From Pseudocercospora fijiensis CIRAD86 (taxonomy: Eukaryota > Ascomycota > Dothideomycetes > Mycosphaerellales > Mycosphaerellaceae), in assembly GCF_000340215.1 (NCBI RefSeq), contig NW_006921548.1, forward strand, positions 173,400 to 237,399: a DNA stretch of 64,000 nucleotides, read 5' to 3'. The position numbers and the translations under genes are program-made. The notes beneath the pieces are model-generated. The model saw only the letters and a program-made list of their open reading frames with translations, searched no databases and was not told the origin of the DNA. This document shows positions 36,100 to 46,155 of this stretch, one piece after another; the first letter of the stretch is position 1; the number at the start of each line of letters is the position of its first letter.

Positions 36100-36900
36100 G
36101 ATAAGCAGCTCCCTAAGGGTAATGTTTTTAAAAGGGTTAGGAATACTAAAGTCGGCGGCTATAGAACAAATACGTACGACATTACTAGCCGTAAGTTCGA
36201 ATAGGTTTAGGCGGAGCTATTAGAGAACTAGTCGAAGAATGTAGTCGTCGCCGATACTAAGGGCGACTCCGAAGGCTATTATAGCATCGCTAACGGTGTT
36301 AAATAAGCAGTAGGTATATATAGTCTTATCGTGCTTAATAGTCCTAGTAGTAGCTTGCGTCTAAGGTTCCGTCTAAAGAGGGTAAGAAGGTAATAGGATT
36401 AGATATTGCTTAACGGTAGGAGAGGGCGACTAAGGCAGCTCTAGCCTAATAGCGGGATAAGAAGATTAGATAGGATAATACTCGGTAGGGCAAGGAGTTA
36501 ACGGGGGTAGGGGCTCGGTAGTAGTACGAGAAGGCGACTAGGGTTCTTTCTTAGTAATAGTAATAGGGAGGTTAACCGGGACTAGGCTACTAGAGCGCTA
36601 GTCTAAAAAGTTGTTAGTAAGAGAAGTTCGATCGAGAGTAACGCTATTACCTCCGATGCTTACGTTACTAAGGGCTATAGTAAGATAGTCTAGGAGCTAT
36701 ATAATCTTATCGACTTAAGCCGCCTAATCGTCGCCTTCGAAGTTATAGCTTATATTAGCGCGGCGAAGACGGTGTTAATAGTAGAAGCAGATATTAAGTT
36801 ATTAATATCGGGCGTAGTAATTTTTTATAAGGTAGGAGGAGATATGCTCCTGTTGCCTAGGTCTATACCGGCGGTTAAGAGCCGTATAAAGGCATTATAG
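36100..36900 (-). pseudogene. Unknown relic, about 260 codons
   Basis: The minus-strand frame is open apart from TAG/TAA. The upstream part has DDQAAQVDKIIQLLDYLT and a Ser/Thr/Pro-rich linker (SPSRTTTEPLPPLTP). The downstream part is helical (SDAIIAFGVALSIGDD, LRLVLQQLRLNLFELTASN). It reads like an N-terminal regulatory region of a fungal signalling or transposon protein, but there is no motif to name it. Confidence 0.35.
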
Positions 36901-37364
36901 TAATAGACTTAATTAAGGAGATGCGACTATCCGAATTACTAGTAGTGGTATACGACGTCGCGATACGCTATATTGCGATACGTCTATATCGGAGAATAAC
37001 CTATACTCGAGCCTATTTAATATATAGTAGCGATGTACCGTAAAGGCGTGTCTTTCTTCCCGCTACTTATATATATATCGCTCCGAAATTAGTAATAACA
37101 TGCGATAATGTAATAGTAGTAGTAGTAGTAGTTAAAAGCGAAGCTAGTGTTTTACTACGCTACCCTAGTTACACGTAAGCTCTTAGTACTGTATTTTGCT
37201 AGAAGGTTAAGAATACTAAGACTTAAGAAACCCTACTAAGATTTTACTAGCAAATTGACTATTTCTTCCTATTCTTGCGCGATTATAGCTCTAAATACGA
37301 TAAAACACATATTATTAGTATAGCTGTTAAATATATAGTTTAAGATATTATTATTACTAATACC

Positions 37365-38406
37365 CTAGCTATCCTAGCTCTTCTACGCCGTCCGAGCCCT
37401 TCCTACCGCCCTATCTAAGTATACGACTCGACTCGCTAAAGAATACTTAATTAGCGGTTACGAGGTAATTAATATTATAGCGAAAATAGATATAAGCTAG
37501 TTAACCGTATATTATTAGAAGTATTATTATAGCCTATTTAGTAAGGTATTCCTATTATTAGAGAAATTTAAATTAAGTCGTAAGAGAATAATAACGAAGG
37601 AGATAGAAATCTACCTACTTAAGTACTTATTAATAAGGCCGGAGGTATATCTTAAGGAAAACTATACTACACTATACGACCGCTTCGATATTAAGTTAGA
37701 TCCTTCTACGATATAGCGCTACCTATGTAGACTTAGTTAGAGTCGTAAGGCTACTCGTAAAGTCGCTAAAGAACGTAGTACGCTAGCGAGAGCGACCTAG
37801 TATATAAAGAGCTAGAAATAGCCTATAAATAAGTTAGTATTTATCGATAAGACTACCTCTAATAGGAAGACTAGATACCGTAAGTATAGATAGTCTCTAA
37901 AGGGTGTCGATTACTACGACTATTAGTATATATAACGGTAAGAGCGAATATCGGTACTTCTAGTACTTATAATCTTTAGATACTTGCCTTATATACTCTA
38001 TATCTAAGGCGCGGTTAACTATGTTATATTTAACGACTAGATTAAGAATAAAGTGCTACCTCTTCTTAACGATAATATAATTGTTATAATAGATAACGCT
38101 TTAATCTACTATAGCTAGAAGGTCGAGGAGATAATCGTATTAGCTAGATATACTCTTAAGTATCTACTACTATACTCGCCGGACTTAAATCCTATTAAAT
38201 AGACCTTCGCTATACTAAAGAAGTAGCTTAAGAAGAATAAAGACCTTATAGACAATTTTAAGACCTTCTACGACTTCCTTATATAGGCTCTTAATTACGT
38301 TAGTAAGATAGACGTTATAGGCCTATTTAAATATAGCGGCTATAACGTATACGGCTTCGAGACTTCCGAGGAAAGCTCGCTTACTAGCAACCTCAAGTCG
38401 CTTTAA
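37365..38406 (+). pseudogene. Tc1/mariner-type transposase relic (DD34E type)
   Basis: The frame is complete from the helix-turn-helix part (SRKRIITKEIEIYLLKYL, near 37590) to TAA at 38404-38406. The DDE_3-type core is clear: LVFIDKTTSNRKT (first Asp at 37856), IIVIIDNALIYYS (second Asp at 38092) and LLYSPDLNPIKQTFAILKK. The third acidic residue is Lys here (codon AAA at 38197), exactly 34 residues after the second Asp, so this is a DD34E element whose Glu was mutated. Trp codons have become TAG. No frameshift. Length about 345 codons, normal for the family. It would have cut and pasted its own element at TA sites. Terminal inverted repeats were not found with confidence. Confidence 0.85.
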
Positions 38407-38679
38407 ATTTAACTACTATAATATCGATAATATACCTTAGTATCTATAAGGTATTAAGATAACGTATATCTAAAGCTCCGCTACGATTTTTATATATATA
38501 GCTAGTATAGTATTAGTATAGCAAAATTAATTAGGTATTAGTACGTATACTAAGCTTTATATGTCTCTATAGCTTCCGATACTACCGAATTTCTTAAAGT
38601 AACGACGATAATAGAGATATACGTAACGGAGCAAATAGAACGCTATTAGATTCGCTATTACTATATAAACGCCTATTAA

Positions 38680-39547
38680 ATCTAAACAAATAAAAGCGGC
38701 CGTCGCTCTATTATAAATATTATTATTATCTTACTTCTTCTTAGATAGTTTTTCCTTCTAGAAGCGCTTTAAATAGTTACGTAATATACCTAGGTTACCT
38801 TTATAGAAGCTAAGCTCCTTCTACTCTCTTAAAGGAAGTTAATATAACTAGTCGTAGTTATATCGTTTAGTTATAAAGTATGCTTCTATCTTTAAGAGCT
38901 ATTCTTAGTCTTCCGGCTCTTTCTATTTATACTATATCGCTATCTATCTAAAGAACTATCTAAGTAGACTTCTTAGCGGTATTTTAAGCTACTAAGCAAC
39001 CTACTTTAGAATAGGCGAGTCTTATTATTATATAGGCTAAGCTTCCTACTAAGCGGTAGAAGTAACGCCTAGCTACTAGTTAATTAAGCTAAATATCGTC
39101 TCGAAGAGCTTAATATAGTTAATAGCCGGCGGCGGCGGTAGATAAACTAGCGTAGAGCGAGCCTTTACTACTATTATCTATACTTAGAAGGGCTCCTTCG
39201 AGGCGGTAAGTAAACTACTTAGTTTTCGAGACTACTACTTCTCTTTATATAACTATATCTTTACTAGTAATATACTATATAGCGGCTTCTTAATAGTTAT
39301 ACCTTCTTACTTTATAGCAAGGGTATAAGACTATAGCTTTATAGCCTTACTATAGAGCTAGTAATAGTACCGATCGATATCTAGCAATCCTTTAGGCTTA
39401 TAGTAGTAGTTGTTATAGTTCTCGTAGCTAGGAAGGGTATATATATAGTTACTATCTTTACGCTCTTTAGTAATAAAGGCAAGACCGTCTATATTATATT
39501 AATTATTCGTCTTTAATTTACTAACCTTAAGGATAGCTCTAGCTCCG
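38680..39547 (-). pseudogene. Unknown relic truncated by hAT insertion
   Basis: The minus-strand frame of about 285 codons is broken only by TAG/TAA. It includes GLAFITKERKDSNYIYTLPS, YKPKGLLDIDRYYYQLYSK, YLPPPPAINYIKLFETIFSL and a Lys-rich end (FQKEKLSKKKQDNNN). Its 5' part is missing because a hAT terminus (39556) abuts it after the octamer GTATAATC. I do not recognise the family; low stop density suggests it was a single, fairly conserved protein. Confidence 0.45.
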
Positions 39548-39917
39548 GTATAATCTAGACGCCGTAGTAGTTCGGGTTAGGTTAGGTTAGTTTGCTAAGC
39601 CAAAATTCCGGGTTAGTTTAGTTCGGTTTGCTAAGAAACTATAGGATTAGCTAGTTCGAACTATAGAACTTATCGGTTTCTAACACTTAAAGCATGCCCT
39701 TTGTAAGACTAGTACTAATAGAATTTCCGAAGACTTTAATTCTATACGCTTAAGAAAGCATATTATACTATATATATATACCTAGAGAGCATATAGAGCG
39801 CGCTATATAGCGCTATATTTTGTGTATAGAAACGCTTATAGAGGACACTAAGAACAACTACGCTACCTATTACCTTAGCGAATAAAGACATTCTAGCTAG
39901 TAAGAATCCGATCGAGG

Positions 39918-40300
39918 TAGACCCTATAGTAGTCCGGGTTAGGTTGGTTTAGTTTGCTAAGCCGAAATTCTAGTTTAGTTTAGTTTAGTTTGCTAAGCAA
40001 CCGGTACACGGACCGGTTTGCCGGCTACGTGCCGGCTACGGACAAAAACCTATCCCAAAACACGTCTAAATAGCCCGAAATACAGATGCAATCGTATAGC
40101 GTATACAATATAGGGCCCCCGTCGCGTCCGGGACTAAATCCGAGGTCGTCGTATACCGTCGTAGTTTAGTCGGATTTTCTCGGAAACTAGCTTAGACTAG
40201 CGGGGTAAAAAACTAAACCGGAACTAAACCGGAGGGGTACCGCTAAGAAACTAAACTATATACGTTTAGTAGTTCGCAAACCGAACTACTATAGGGTCTA
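39918..40300. mobile_element. 383-bp non-autonomous hAT copy with 8-bp target duplication
   Basis: The ends are TAGACCCTATAGTAGTCCGG (39918-39937) and, inverted, TAGACCCTATAGTAGTTCGG (40281-40300): 19 of 20 positions match. The element is flanked by perfect 8-bp direct repeats GATCGAGG at 39910-39917 and 40301-40308, the target-site size expected for hAT. Subterminal GGTTAGG and TTTGCTAAGC boxes, and two GCCGGCTACG boxes at about 40020-40040, link it to the autonomous copies. It has no coding capacity and is inserted in the 3' end of the first H3-like gene. Confidence 0.93.
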
Positions 40301-40995
40301 GATCGAGGGCGATAAAATCCTTCTATATTATCGTAATGCGCTTAGCGTAAATAGCTATAAGCTAGACAGCTAAAACAGTATTAGTATAGTTCGAAAAGAG
40401 GTAGAAGAGAAACATATATTCGAAGATACGAATTAGGTAGGCTTCTATAGCCTCTTAAAGGGCCTCGATTATAGATCTCTAAAAGCGAAGATCGGCTTAA
40501 TAGAAGACGGCGATTTCGCGAATAAGTCGCTAGAAGGGAGCTTTCGGAATAAGGAGCTAGTTACCCTTCTAATACCTCCGAATCTTACAAAAGGCTACGG
40601 CTAAAGAAGGACTAGCAAAAAGGAGCAAAGATACCGGCTACGCTACCGGCTACGCTACCGGCTATACTACCGGCTATACTACCGGCTATAGAGAAAACTT
40701 ACTTCCTAAGCGCTATCGACGGTTGCTACGATTATTGCTACTAGTAGTAGAAGCACTCGTCGTCGTCTTACGCGGAGTCTTACCTACCGTTGTCTTATCC
40801 GCCGTCGTCTTATATAGAGCCTTACCTATAATCTACTTTTAACTAGCGCGACCGGTAGCGGTAGCGGCTATCTTACGTAAATATATAGTACTCTTTCTAT
40901 TAGGTCTAGTTATGTTACGACCCTAGGTAGCGGTAGGTCCCTTCTTACGACCCTTCTAGATTTAGTCGAGTAGATTCGCTATTATAAAAGTCGTC
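40301..40995 (-). pseudogene. Divergent histone H3-like gene relic, copy 1
   Basis: Exon 1 (40703 to about 40995) encodes a Lys/Thr/Ser-rich tail (GKALYKTTADKTTVGKTP) ending RRQRLG. It joins exon 2 across a 102-nt intron to read RRQRLGTVAFCKIRRYQKG, matching the H3 pattern RYRPGTVALREIRRYQK. Next come LLIPKAPFQRLIREI, ADLRFQRSIIEALQEAIEAY and, after a second intron with a TACTAATAC branch, IAIYAKRITIIQKDFIALD, the end of the H3 fold. No extra residues are present in loop 1, so it is not clearly CENP-A. The 3' end is broken by the 383-bp hAT copy. Only TAG/TAA interrupt it. It lies downstream of, and on the same strand as, the hAT transposase. Confidence 0.82.
40601..40702 (-). other. H3 copy-1 intron filled with GCCGGCTA repeats
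   Basis: Donor GTAAGT (40702) and acceptor TTCTTTAG (40601), phase 1, splitting the Thr codon of the GTVA motif. Its 5' half is five tandem units of TAGCCGGTAG type at 11-bp spacing. Confidence 0.75.
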
Positions 40996-41493
40996 GAATT
41001 AGCAAAAAGGTGCGTTGCGAAGGTATAGAAAGGCGCGCGCGGAGCGGAGGTATAGTAGAGGTAGTAGATATAGAGCGTAGAAGTATCGATACGAAGATTA
41101 TATATAGCGAGAGGGGTAGTAACGCGGTATCGCTAGGCAACTAAGTAAGCTTCGCGCAAGCCTATAGTAGAGTAACGTTATAGTAAGTAAAGAAGGTAGG
41201 TACGGCTAAAAGAGGCAGGAACGGCAAACTTTAAAATATAGCCGGTACCTATAGCCGGTATAGGAAAACCGCGAAAGCCTCCTTTTAGTAAATAGTCGGC
41301 GTAATAAAGGTAGCCTACTATAATATAGATATTTTTTAGTAGTCCGATTAAATTCCGAACTGTCTTTCTCGACTAGAAATAGAAATACCTATCCGCCGTA
41401 TAGTAAAACGGCGACTCGCTTTATAGCGAGAATCTAGTAAATTCTGCCTAGTAATACTATTAGCAGATAATTAAAAATTATAAAAAAGGAAAT

Positions 41494-41646
41494 AACTAGT
41501 ATAGGAATTGAACCTACGACCTCTTAGACCCTATCGATCCTATATCCCCTTAAATAGCCTATAGCTAGGCGGGGACTATTATAGCTAAGTAGCTAGGAAA
41601 TATAGGTCTTTTGTAGCTAAGAATTATACTACTAGACTAACTAGCT
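41494..41646 (-). tRNA. tRNA-like sequence, intron-containing, degenerate (Pro-like)
   Basis: The 5' acceptor strand AGCTAGT (41646-41640) pairs over 7 bp with the 3' strand ACTAGTT (41500-41494). The D-arm region reads TAGTCTAGTAGTATAATTC, close to fungal tRNA-Pro, and the T-arm is GTAGG-TTCAATT-CCTAT. TCTTAG (5') pairs with CTAAGA (3') as an anticodon stem, but about 85 nt lie between them, so the intron is unusually long or holds an insertion, and the anticodon cannot be read with confidence. G:U pairs in the stems are consistent with RIP-type changes. It is probably a pseudo-tRNA, or a tRNA-derived SINE head. Confidence 0.5.
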
Positions 41647-41699
41647 AGAATATAAAATAGACGAGAAATACTAGGAATATATACCTTTAGGATACTAAA

Positions 41700-42208
41700 T
41701 TCTCGGCGTTCCTACTAGAGAATTTAGAAATAGACTATAATATACTATCTAGGCGACTCTAGTCGCGAGGCGACATCTATAGCCGTCTATCTAAAGGATA
41801 TAGCTCGTTAAGGGGCAACGAGTATAGTACTAGCTCGACGACGGAAGAACTAAGTTCTCTCTCTAGCTCTTCTATTTAATATATTAAGGCTTCCTCTACC
41901 TTTATAATACTATATATACTAGGTTTCTACTTCGTACCTTAAATCTAGGTAGGGCGCGGAGTTGAAATAAGAGGTATAGCCGGTATATATAGCCGGTAAA
42001 AGGATACGGAAAGAAGCCTCCTCCTACTAAAAGGTCGGCCTATCTAGGGAAGCCTACTATAGTATAGATATTCTCTAGCAATGTAATTTATAGAGAATTA
42101 GGGAGCGTTAATAGAGAAGGAGAAGGAGAAGGCATCGAAGGGCTTACGCCCTAAGAGGGGCCGTTCGCCGGGTAAGCGATTAGTCTAGTTGCTAAATACA
42201 AATCCTAA
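41700..42208. other. Spacer between tRNA-like sequence and H3 copy 2
   Basis: No gene. Contains two GCCGG(C/T)A boxes near 41975-41995 (ATAGCCGGTATATATAGCCGG) and a short GAGAAGG run near 42120. It shares a segment with the region left of the tRNA: ACTATAATATAGATATT.. CTAGCAATGTAATT (42060) versus the copy at 41318, which suggests that the two H3 units arose by duplication. Confidence 0.5.
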
Positions 42209-42960
42209 TTATTCCGCTACAAATCGACGCCGAATCTTAGCTAGAAGCTATATATCTTTTTATTAAAGAGTAACCCGCTTCGTATAGATAGTAAGAAGGT
42301 TAGAAAGCTCTAACTCGGTTATAAGAAATGCCTCCGTAGCTTCTTAAAGAGCACTAACCGCCTTAGCCGTAAATCGTATACCGGACTTAAAATCTAATAT
42401 AATTTCTCGGACGAGTCGCTAGAAAGGAGCCTTAAGGATTAAAAGCTTAGTCCCCTTTTTTTCTTAGAATTTCCGGATCTCGCGGAGGGTAATAGTACCC
42501 GGTTTAAAGCGCCGGCGTTTGCCCTTTTTCCTTATAGAAGAATAACTCTTCTTCGCGATAGTCTTCGTCCGCCTACTTTTTTTTCCTACTTTAGCCGAAG
42601 CCGCCTTGTTTTTCGATACTATTTTACGAAGAACCCCCTTCCTTTATATATACTACGAATAGTCCTCCTCTTCCGATATCTCGTTCTCGCTACGGTCTTC
42701 CCGTACTTAGCGTCCTTTACTCTTACTCTTTTCTAAGTTCTTAAGGTATCTTTATATATATTCGGGCGACGAGGGTATACTAGTAGTACCTAGAAAATCT
42801 CTAAGCCTTTAATCGTAAAAAGACATTAAGTGCCTCTTACCTTCCGAACTAAATAGTCTTTTATTAAACTAGTTTAGTAGGCCCTCGTTAGATTCGTAAT
42901 TAGTATAGTCGCTATAGGGAGAGGAGGCGGCCGACTTAGCAAGGCCCGAAGAGCCGAATC
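42209..42960 (-). pseudogene. Divergent histone H3-like gene relic, copy 2
   Basis: The C-terminal 100 residues align to histone H3 without gaps: RFKPGTITLREIRKFQ, LLILKAPFQRLVREI, DFKSGIRFTAKAVSALQEAT, LSNLLTIYTKRVTL and KDIQLLAKIRRRFVAE, then TAA at 42211-42209. H3's DTNLCAIHAKRVTI has become LSNLLTIYTKRVTL, with H>Y and C>L-type changes. The tail upstream is strongly basic (RRTKTIAKKSYSSIRKKGKR) and longer than a normal H3 tail. Loop 1 is of ordinary H3 length, so it lacks the CENP-A hallmark. One frameshift lies at an A-run (42456-42462 on the plus strand). It sits just downstream of the hAT transposase on the same strand. Confidence 0.87.
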
Positions 42961-43189
42961 CGTAAGGTATATTTGTATTTTAGAAGATAGGGAAAGGGAA
43001 GAAGGAGAGGAAGAGCGAATAGAGACTTAGAAATAGTAGTAGGCGAGCGGGGTAGGTTGCTATAGCAACTACTCTATTTAAGAATTTAAAACACATTAGG
43101 AACGTATACCGGCTATATATACCGACTATATAGGTCGGTTATATATAGAAACTCTAGTAAATGTAGCTATTTACTAGCTATACCTACCG

Positions 43190-45560
43190 GCTATATTACC
43201 TTCTACGTAAACGCTTCGCCTACTTTAAGTCGCCCTTAGCCTATATACGCTTCCGCTTCTCGACTCGTAGTCGCCTTCTACCTCCGCCCTCTTCCTCTTC
43301 GTTATCGCTAATAAGGGTCTCGCTTAGACTAAATTTCGCATTCTCTTTATACTCCTAAGTTTCTTCGATCTTAAGCTTTTCTAATTAGTCGATAAGCTCC
43401 TTTAATAAGATATATAGTATCTTGCCTTAGCGACTCTAGTAGAAGAGGTAGTATCGGAATACTATACTAGATTCGAAGGTAGTAGGCGAGTATATTCGAT
43501 TAAACCGGCCTTAGTAACGAGCGATACTAAAAGATCTCTTATAGCCTATATCTACGCTCGGAATAGCGAGGACGTCCCGAGCGATCGAAGCTATCGTTAG
43601 AAACTTAGGCTCTAACCGCTACTATATAGCGAGAATATCGTCTCCGAATTCGTCTTAAAGACTAGTAAGATCTAGAGATTATTAGCCCTCTTTCCGAGCC
43701 TATAAGTTTAGTACTTACCTACGCTCCGATAGAGATCGAACTCTTCTTTATTTAGTATAGAACTAACTTACTCTTCTGCCTCTACTTCCTACCTACTAAA
43801 TAGGTAGGATATCGGAGCCTTCTTAGCCTTCCTTTTCCTAATACGACCTATATTTAGACTAGTTTCTTTCCGACGCTTACTAAATATCTTTTCTAAAACC
43901 TCCTAATATCGCTTAGGCTATACCTTATTATCCTTCTATTCCTCCTTCTACTAGTATATATCCTTTTTAACTAGGTTTAGTAAGTACGTAACGCTATAAA
44001 GCTCCCCGAACGACTCGAAGGTAGTACTATAATATTTATCTAGCTTAGTATAGGAAGCCTCTATAGCTTTCGTTATAGCTACTTTCTAAGGGACGCTCTT
44101 CTTAGCTAGCTTAGCTGTAAGTTCTTTAAGCTAATTAAAGAGCTAGTTATAGTACGTAAAGACAAGGTAGATCGTCGGTCCTTAGATTCTTTTAATCGTA
44201 GTAGTAACCTTTACGTAATGTTTGCTAATATCTACGAGATACTCTACTTAGCGCTATTCGGCGGGTATAAGCGCGAGCTACTTAACACCCTTAGTATTCT
44301 AATAGAGCTCGAGAGCGGTACGTAAAGTACATCCTCTCGTAAGTATATAGAAAGTCGAATCGAATCGGGTCTTAATATCTTAGGTAAAACGGAGTAGGCG
44401 CTAAGGAGGCCGCTTTTGCTATCGCTTATTCTATATAATATTCTAAGTATCGACTTTAGGGCGCTCGATAAGGGTCTTTTAAATAGCCTCGAATCGGTTA
44501 TATCTCTATAAGCTCGAGTTCGTATAGATTGCTAGACGACGAAGCTAGAAAAAGAGGGTTAATACTATCCTAGATTGCCGGCTATAGGTGCCGGCTATAG
44601 GTACCGGCTACGGATAAAGGTTATACCTTATATAAAACGAGAGCGAGGCTCTCTACCTTATCCTATTTTATTACCGTAACGAGTTTCTCGACTCTCGACT
44701 TTGCTTTACCCTTAGCTAGGACCTTCTATTAGTCGTCGTTAGATAGTGCAATTTTAAGCGTCTTAAAAAGGGCTCGGATCGCGATTTAAACTATATAAGC
44801 GAGGTAGGGAAACTTCCGTAGGGATATAACCGCTAATATCGGCTCCTATTCTATAGGGCCGTTAGGGTTTCTTATCTAAGGGTCCTTATTATCTTCCGGG
44901 TCGTGCGTATCCGAAATCGTAGTAAGCTTAATATTAGGTAGATTAAGCTAGATTATAGACCTTATAATCTCGTCTATATAGTCGACCCTATTAGTACTAT
45001 TAGTTATTTCGAAGATAAATACAAATAGATAGTATATATAACGCCTTATATAATGTTCGATTATTACTAGCGTTGTCTATAGTAATCGAGATTAGTTTCG
45101 TAGTTACGCTAACCCTATCTATTACTATATAGATAAGCTTCGCTATATCCTAACTAGTATAGGAACCTAGAATTTCTAGGAATCCGATTAGCATTTCCTA
45201 GAGTTTCTAATCCGAATTAATAAAGTATAGTATAATAGAGAGGAAGGAGGCCCTTATAGTCCGGCTTAACTAGCTATCGATAGTAATAGCTACTCGGCGA
45301 GTATTACGGAGAATCTCCCGAATATCGTCTAACGTAGCCTCTTTATTCTTCTCGAATATAGTACGCTACGTAGTTACGCCTAGAAATATAGAGGGGTACT
45401 TTATAAGACATAGGTATGTCTTCTATATAGAATCCCTTTCGAAGAAGTCTTCCGGAAGACTATTTATAGCTAATATTTCGTTTACTAGTTGCTTAATGTT
45501 ACGGGTAAGCAACGCGTACGCAGATGCTAGATATAAGACTTAATAGGTTCGATAAAGAGC
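43190..45560 (-). pseudogene. hAT transposase relic, copy 1
   Basis: Catalytic region (45.5-44.9 kb): a segment nearly identical to copy 2 with LPEDFFERDSI, then IDSxLSRTIRASFLSI, ITTDNASNN (at 45060-45077) and further on KFPYLAYIVQIAIRALFKTL. The middle region matches the fungal hAT pattern: ALIPAEQRQVEYLVDISKHY, QGPTIYLVFTYYNQLF, LAKKSVPQKVAITKAIEASY and KLDKYYSTTFESFGELY. A C-terminal part at 43.3-43.6 kb (ARDLLVSL region) may be the dimerisation domain. An intron with GTAGAG donor, three GCCGGCTATAG boxes and TTAACC...TTTTTCTAG acceptor is at 44545-44656. The N-terminal zinc-finger part is missing beyond about 45500. Confidence 0.82.
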
Positions 45561-46069
45561 TAAGTCTATCTACGTGAATCCGAATGGTTTTGTGCGGTGC
45601 GCTAAGCGCTAAGTAGTAGGTTAGAGTCGCGTAGGCCGAATGCCTAAGGCTAGCGCTTTCTACCTAGGGTATAGCCCTTTATATTACCCCCGTCCTCCTC
45701 CCCTTCCTTAGTAGGGATAGAAAGCCCTCCGTAGTTTCTATCGCTATTACTTTATCCGTTAGATCTATATCTATCTAAGCTTCTCTAGAGTAACGCGCTC
45801 GTAGTTTCCTCCTTTGCGATCGGGGTTTCCGCTACTTTCCGGTCGGGGTTGCCGTACCTAGGGTTTTAACGACTATAACTTTCTTCGCGACTACTAAACC
45901 GCGCTCTTTTACCTACTTACCGCCTTCTAGAACGCGCTATAACTGCGCTTTTAAACGCTTTACTTATAATCGCGCTTTCCCTTACTTTTGCGACCTTTAC
46001 TTCGGTATCGCCTTCTAGGAGTATTAATATTTCTCTCTTCTTCTTCTTCTTCCTCTTTTCTTTATATAT
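45561..46069. other. Probable LTR fragment left of the LINE
   Basis: No coding signal. Pyrimidine-rich with CG-rich words (CGGGGTTTCCGC, GGTCGGGGTTGCCG), like the sequence at 51.0-51.8 kb on the other side of the LINE. I infer that both belong to one long terminal repeat split by the LINE, but did not find a repeated copy to prove it. Confidence 0.35.
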
Positions 46070-46102
46070 ACCTCTACTACTACTACTACTACTACTACTA
46101 CT
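46070..46102. repeat. (CTA)n microsatellite at LINE 5' flank
   Basis: About ten CTA units run directly into the LINE 5' end (CTGCATTAAGACTAACGC). A shorter run (CTACTACTACTACTA) follows the LINE 3' tail at 51019-51032, so the LINE probably inserted within, or duplicated, a CTA run. Confidence 0.8.
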
Positions 46103-46155
46103 GCATTAAGACTAACGCTTCACAGTTTGCTATATTAGCTATTAACTGAAAAAAA

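Larger units (their letters stand above)
39556..45560 (-). mobile_element. hAT element 1, carrying two histone H3 genes
   Basis: The left end (39556) reads TAGACGCCGTAGTAGTTCGG, followed by GGTTAGG repeats and TTTGCTAAGCC, the same end type as the left end of the nested 383-bp copy. In that copy the other end type is the one found 5' of the transposase in hAT element 2, so polarity fits: this element runs right to left, with the transposase 5' end at the right. Inside, in order on the minus strand: transposase (45.5-43.2 kb), H3 gene (42.2-43.0), tRNA-like sequence (41.5-41.6), second H3 gene (40.3-41.0). The GCCGGCTATAG motif is spread through all of it. The right end is lost near 45560, where retrotransposon-like sequence begins. 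Confidence 0.6.

Noticed and set aside
40301..42960. CENP-A (centromeric H3) assignment for the H3-like relics
   Set aside because: Neither copy has the two-residue loop-1 extension typical of CENP-A; the general label H3-like is safer.
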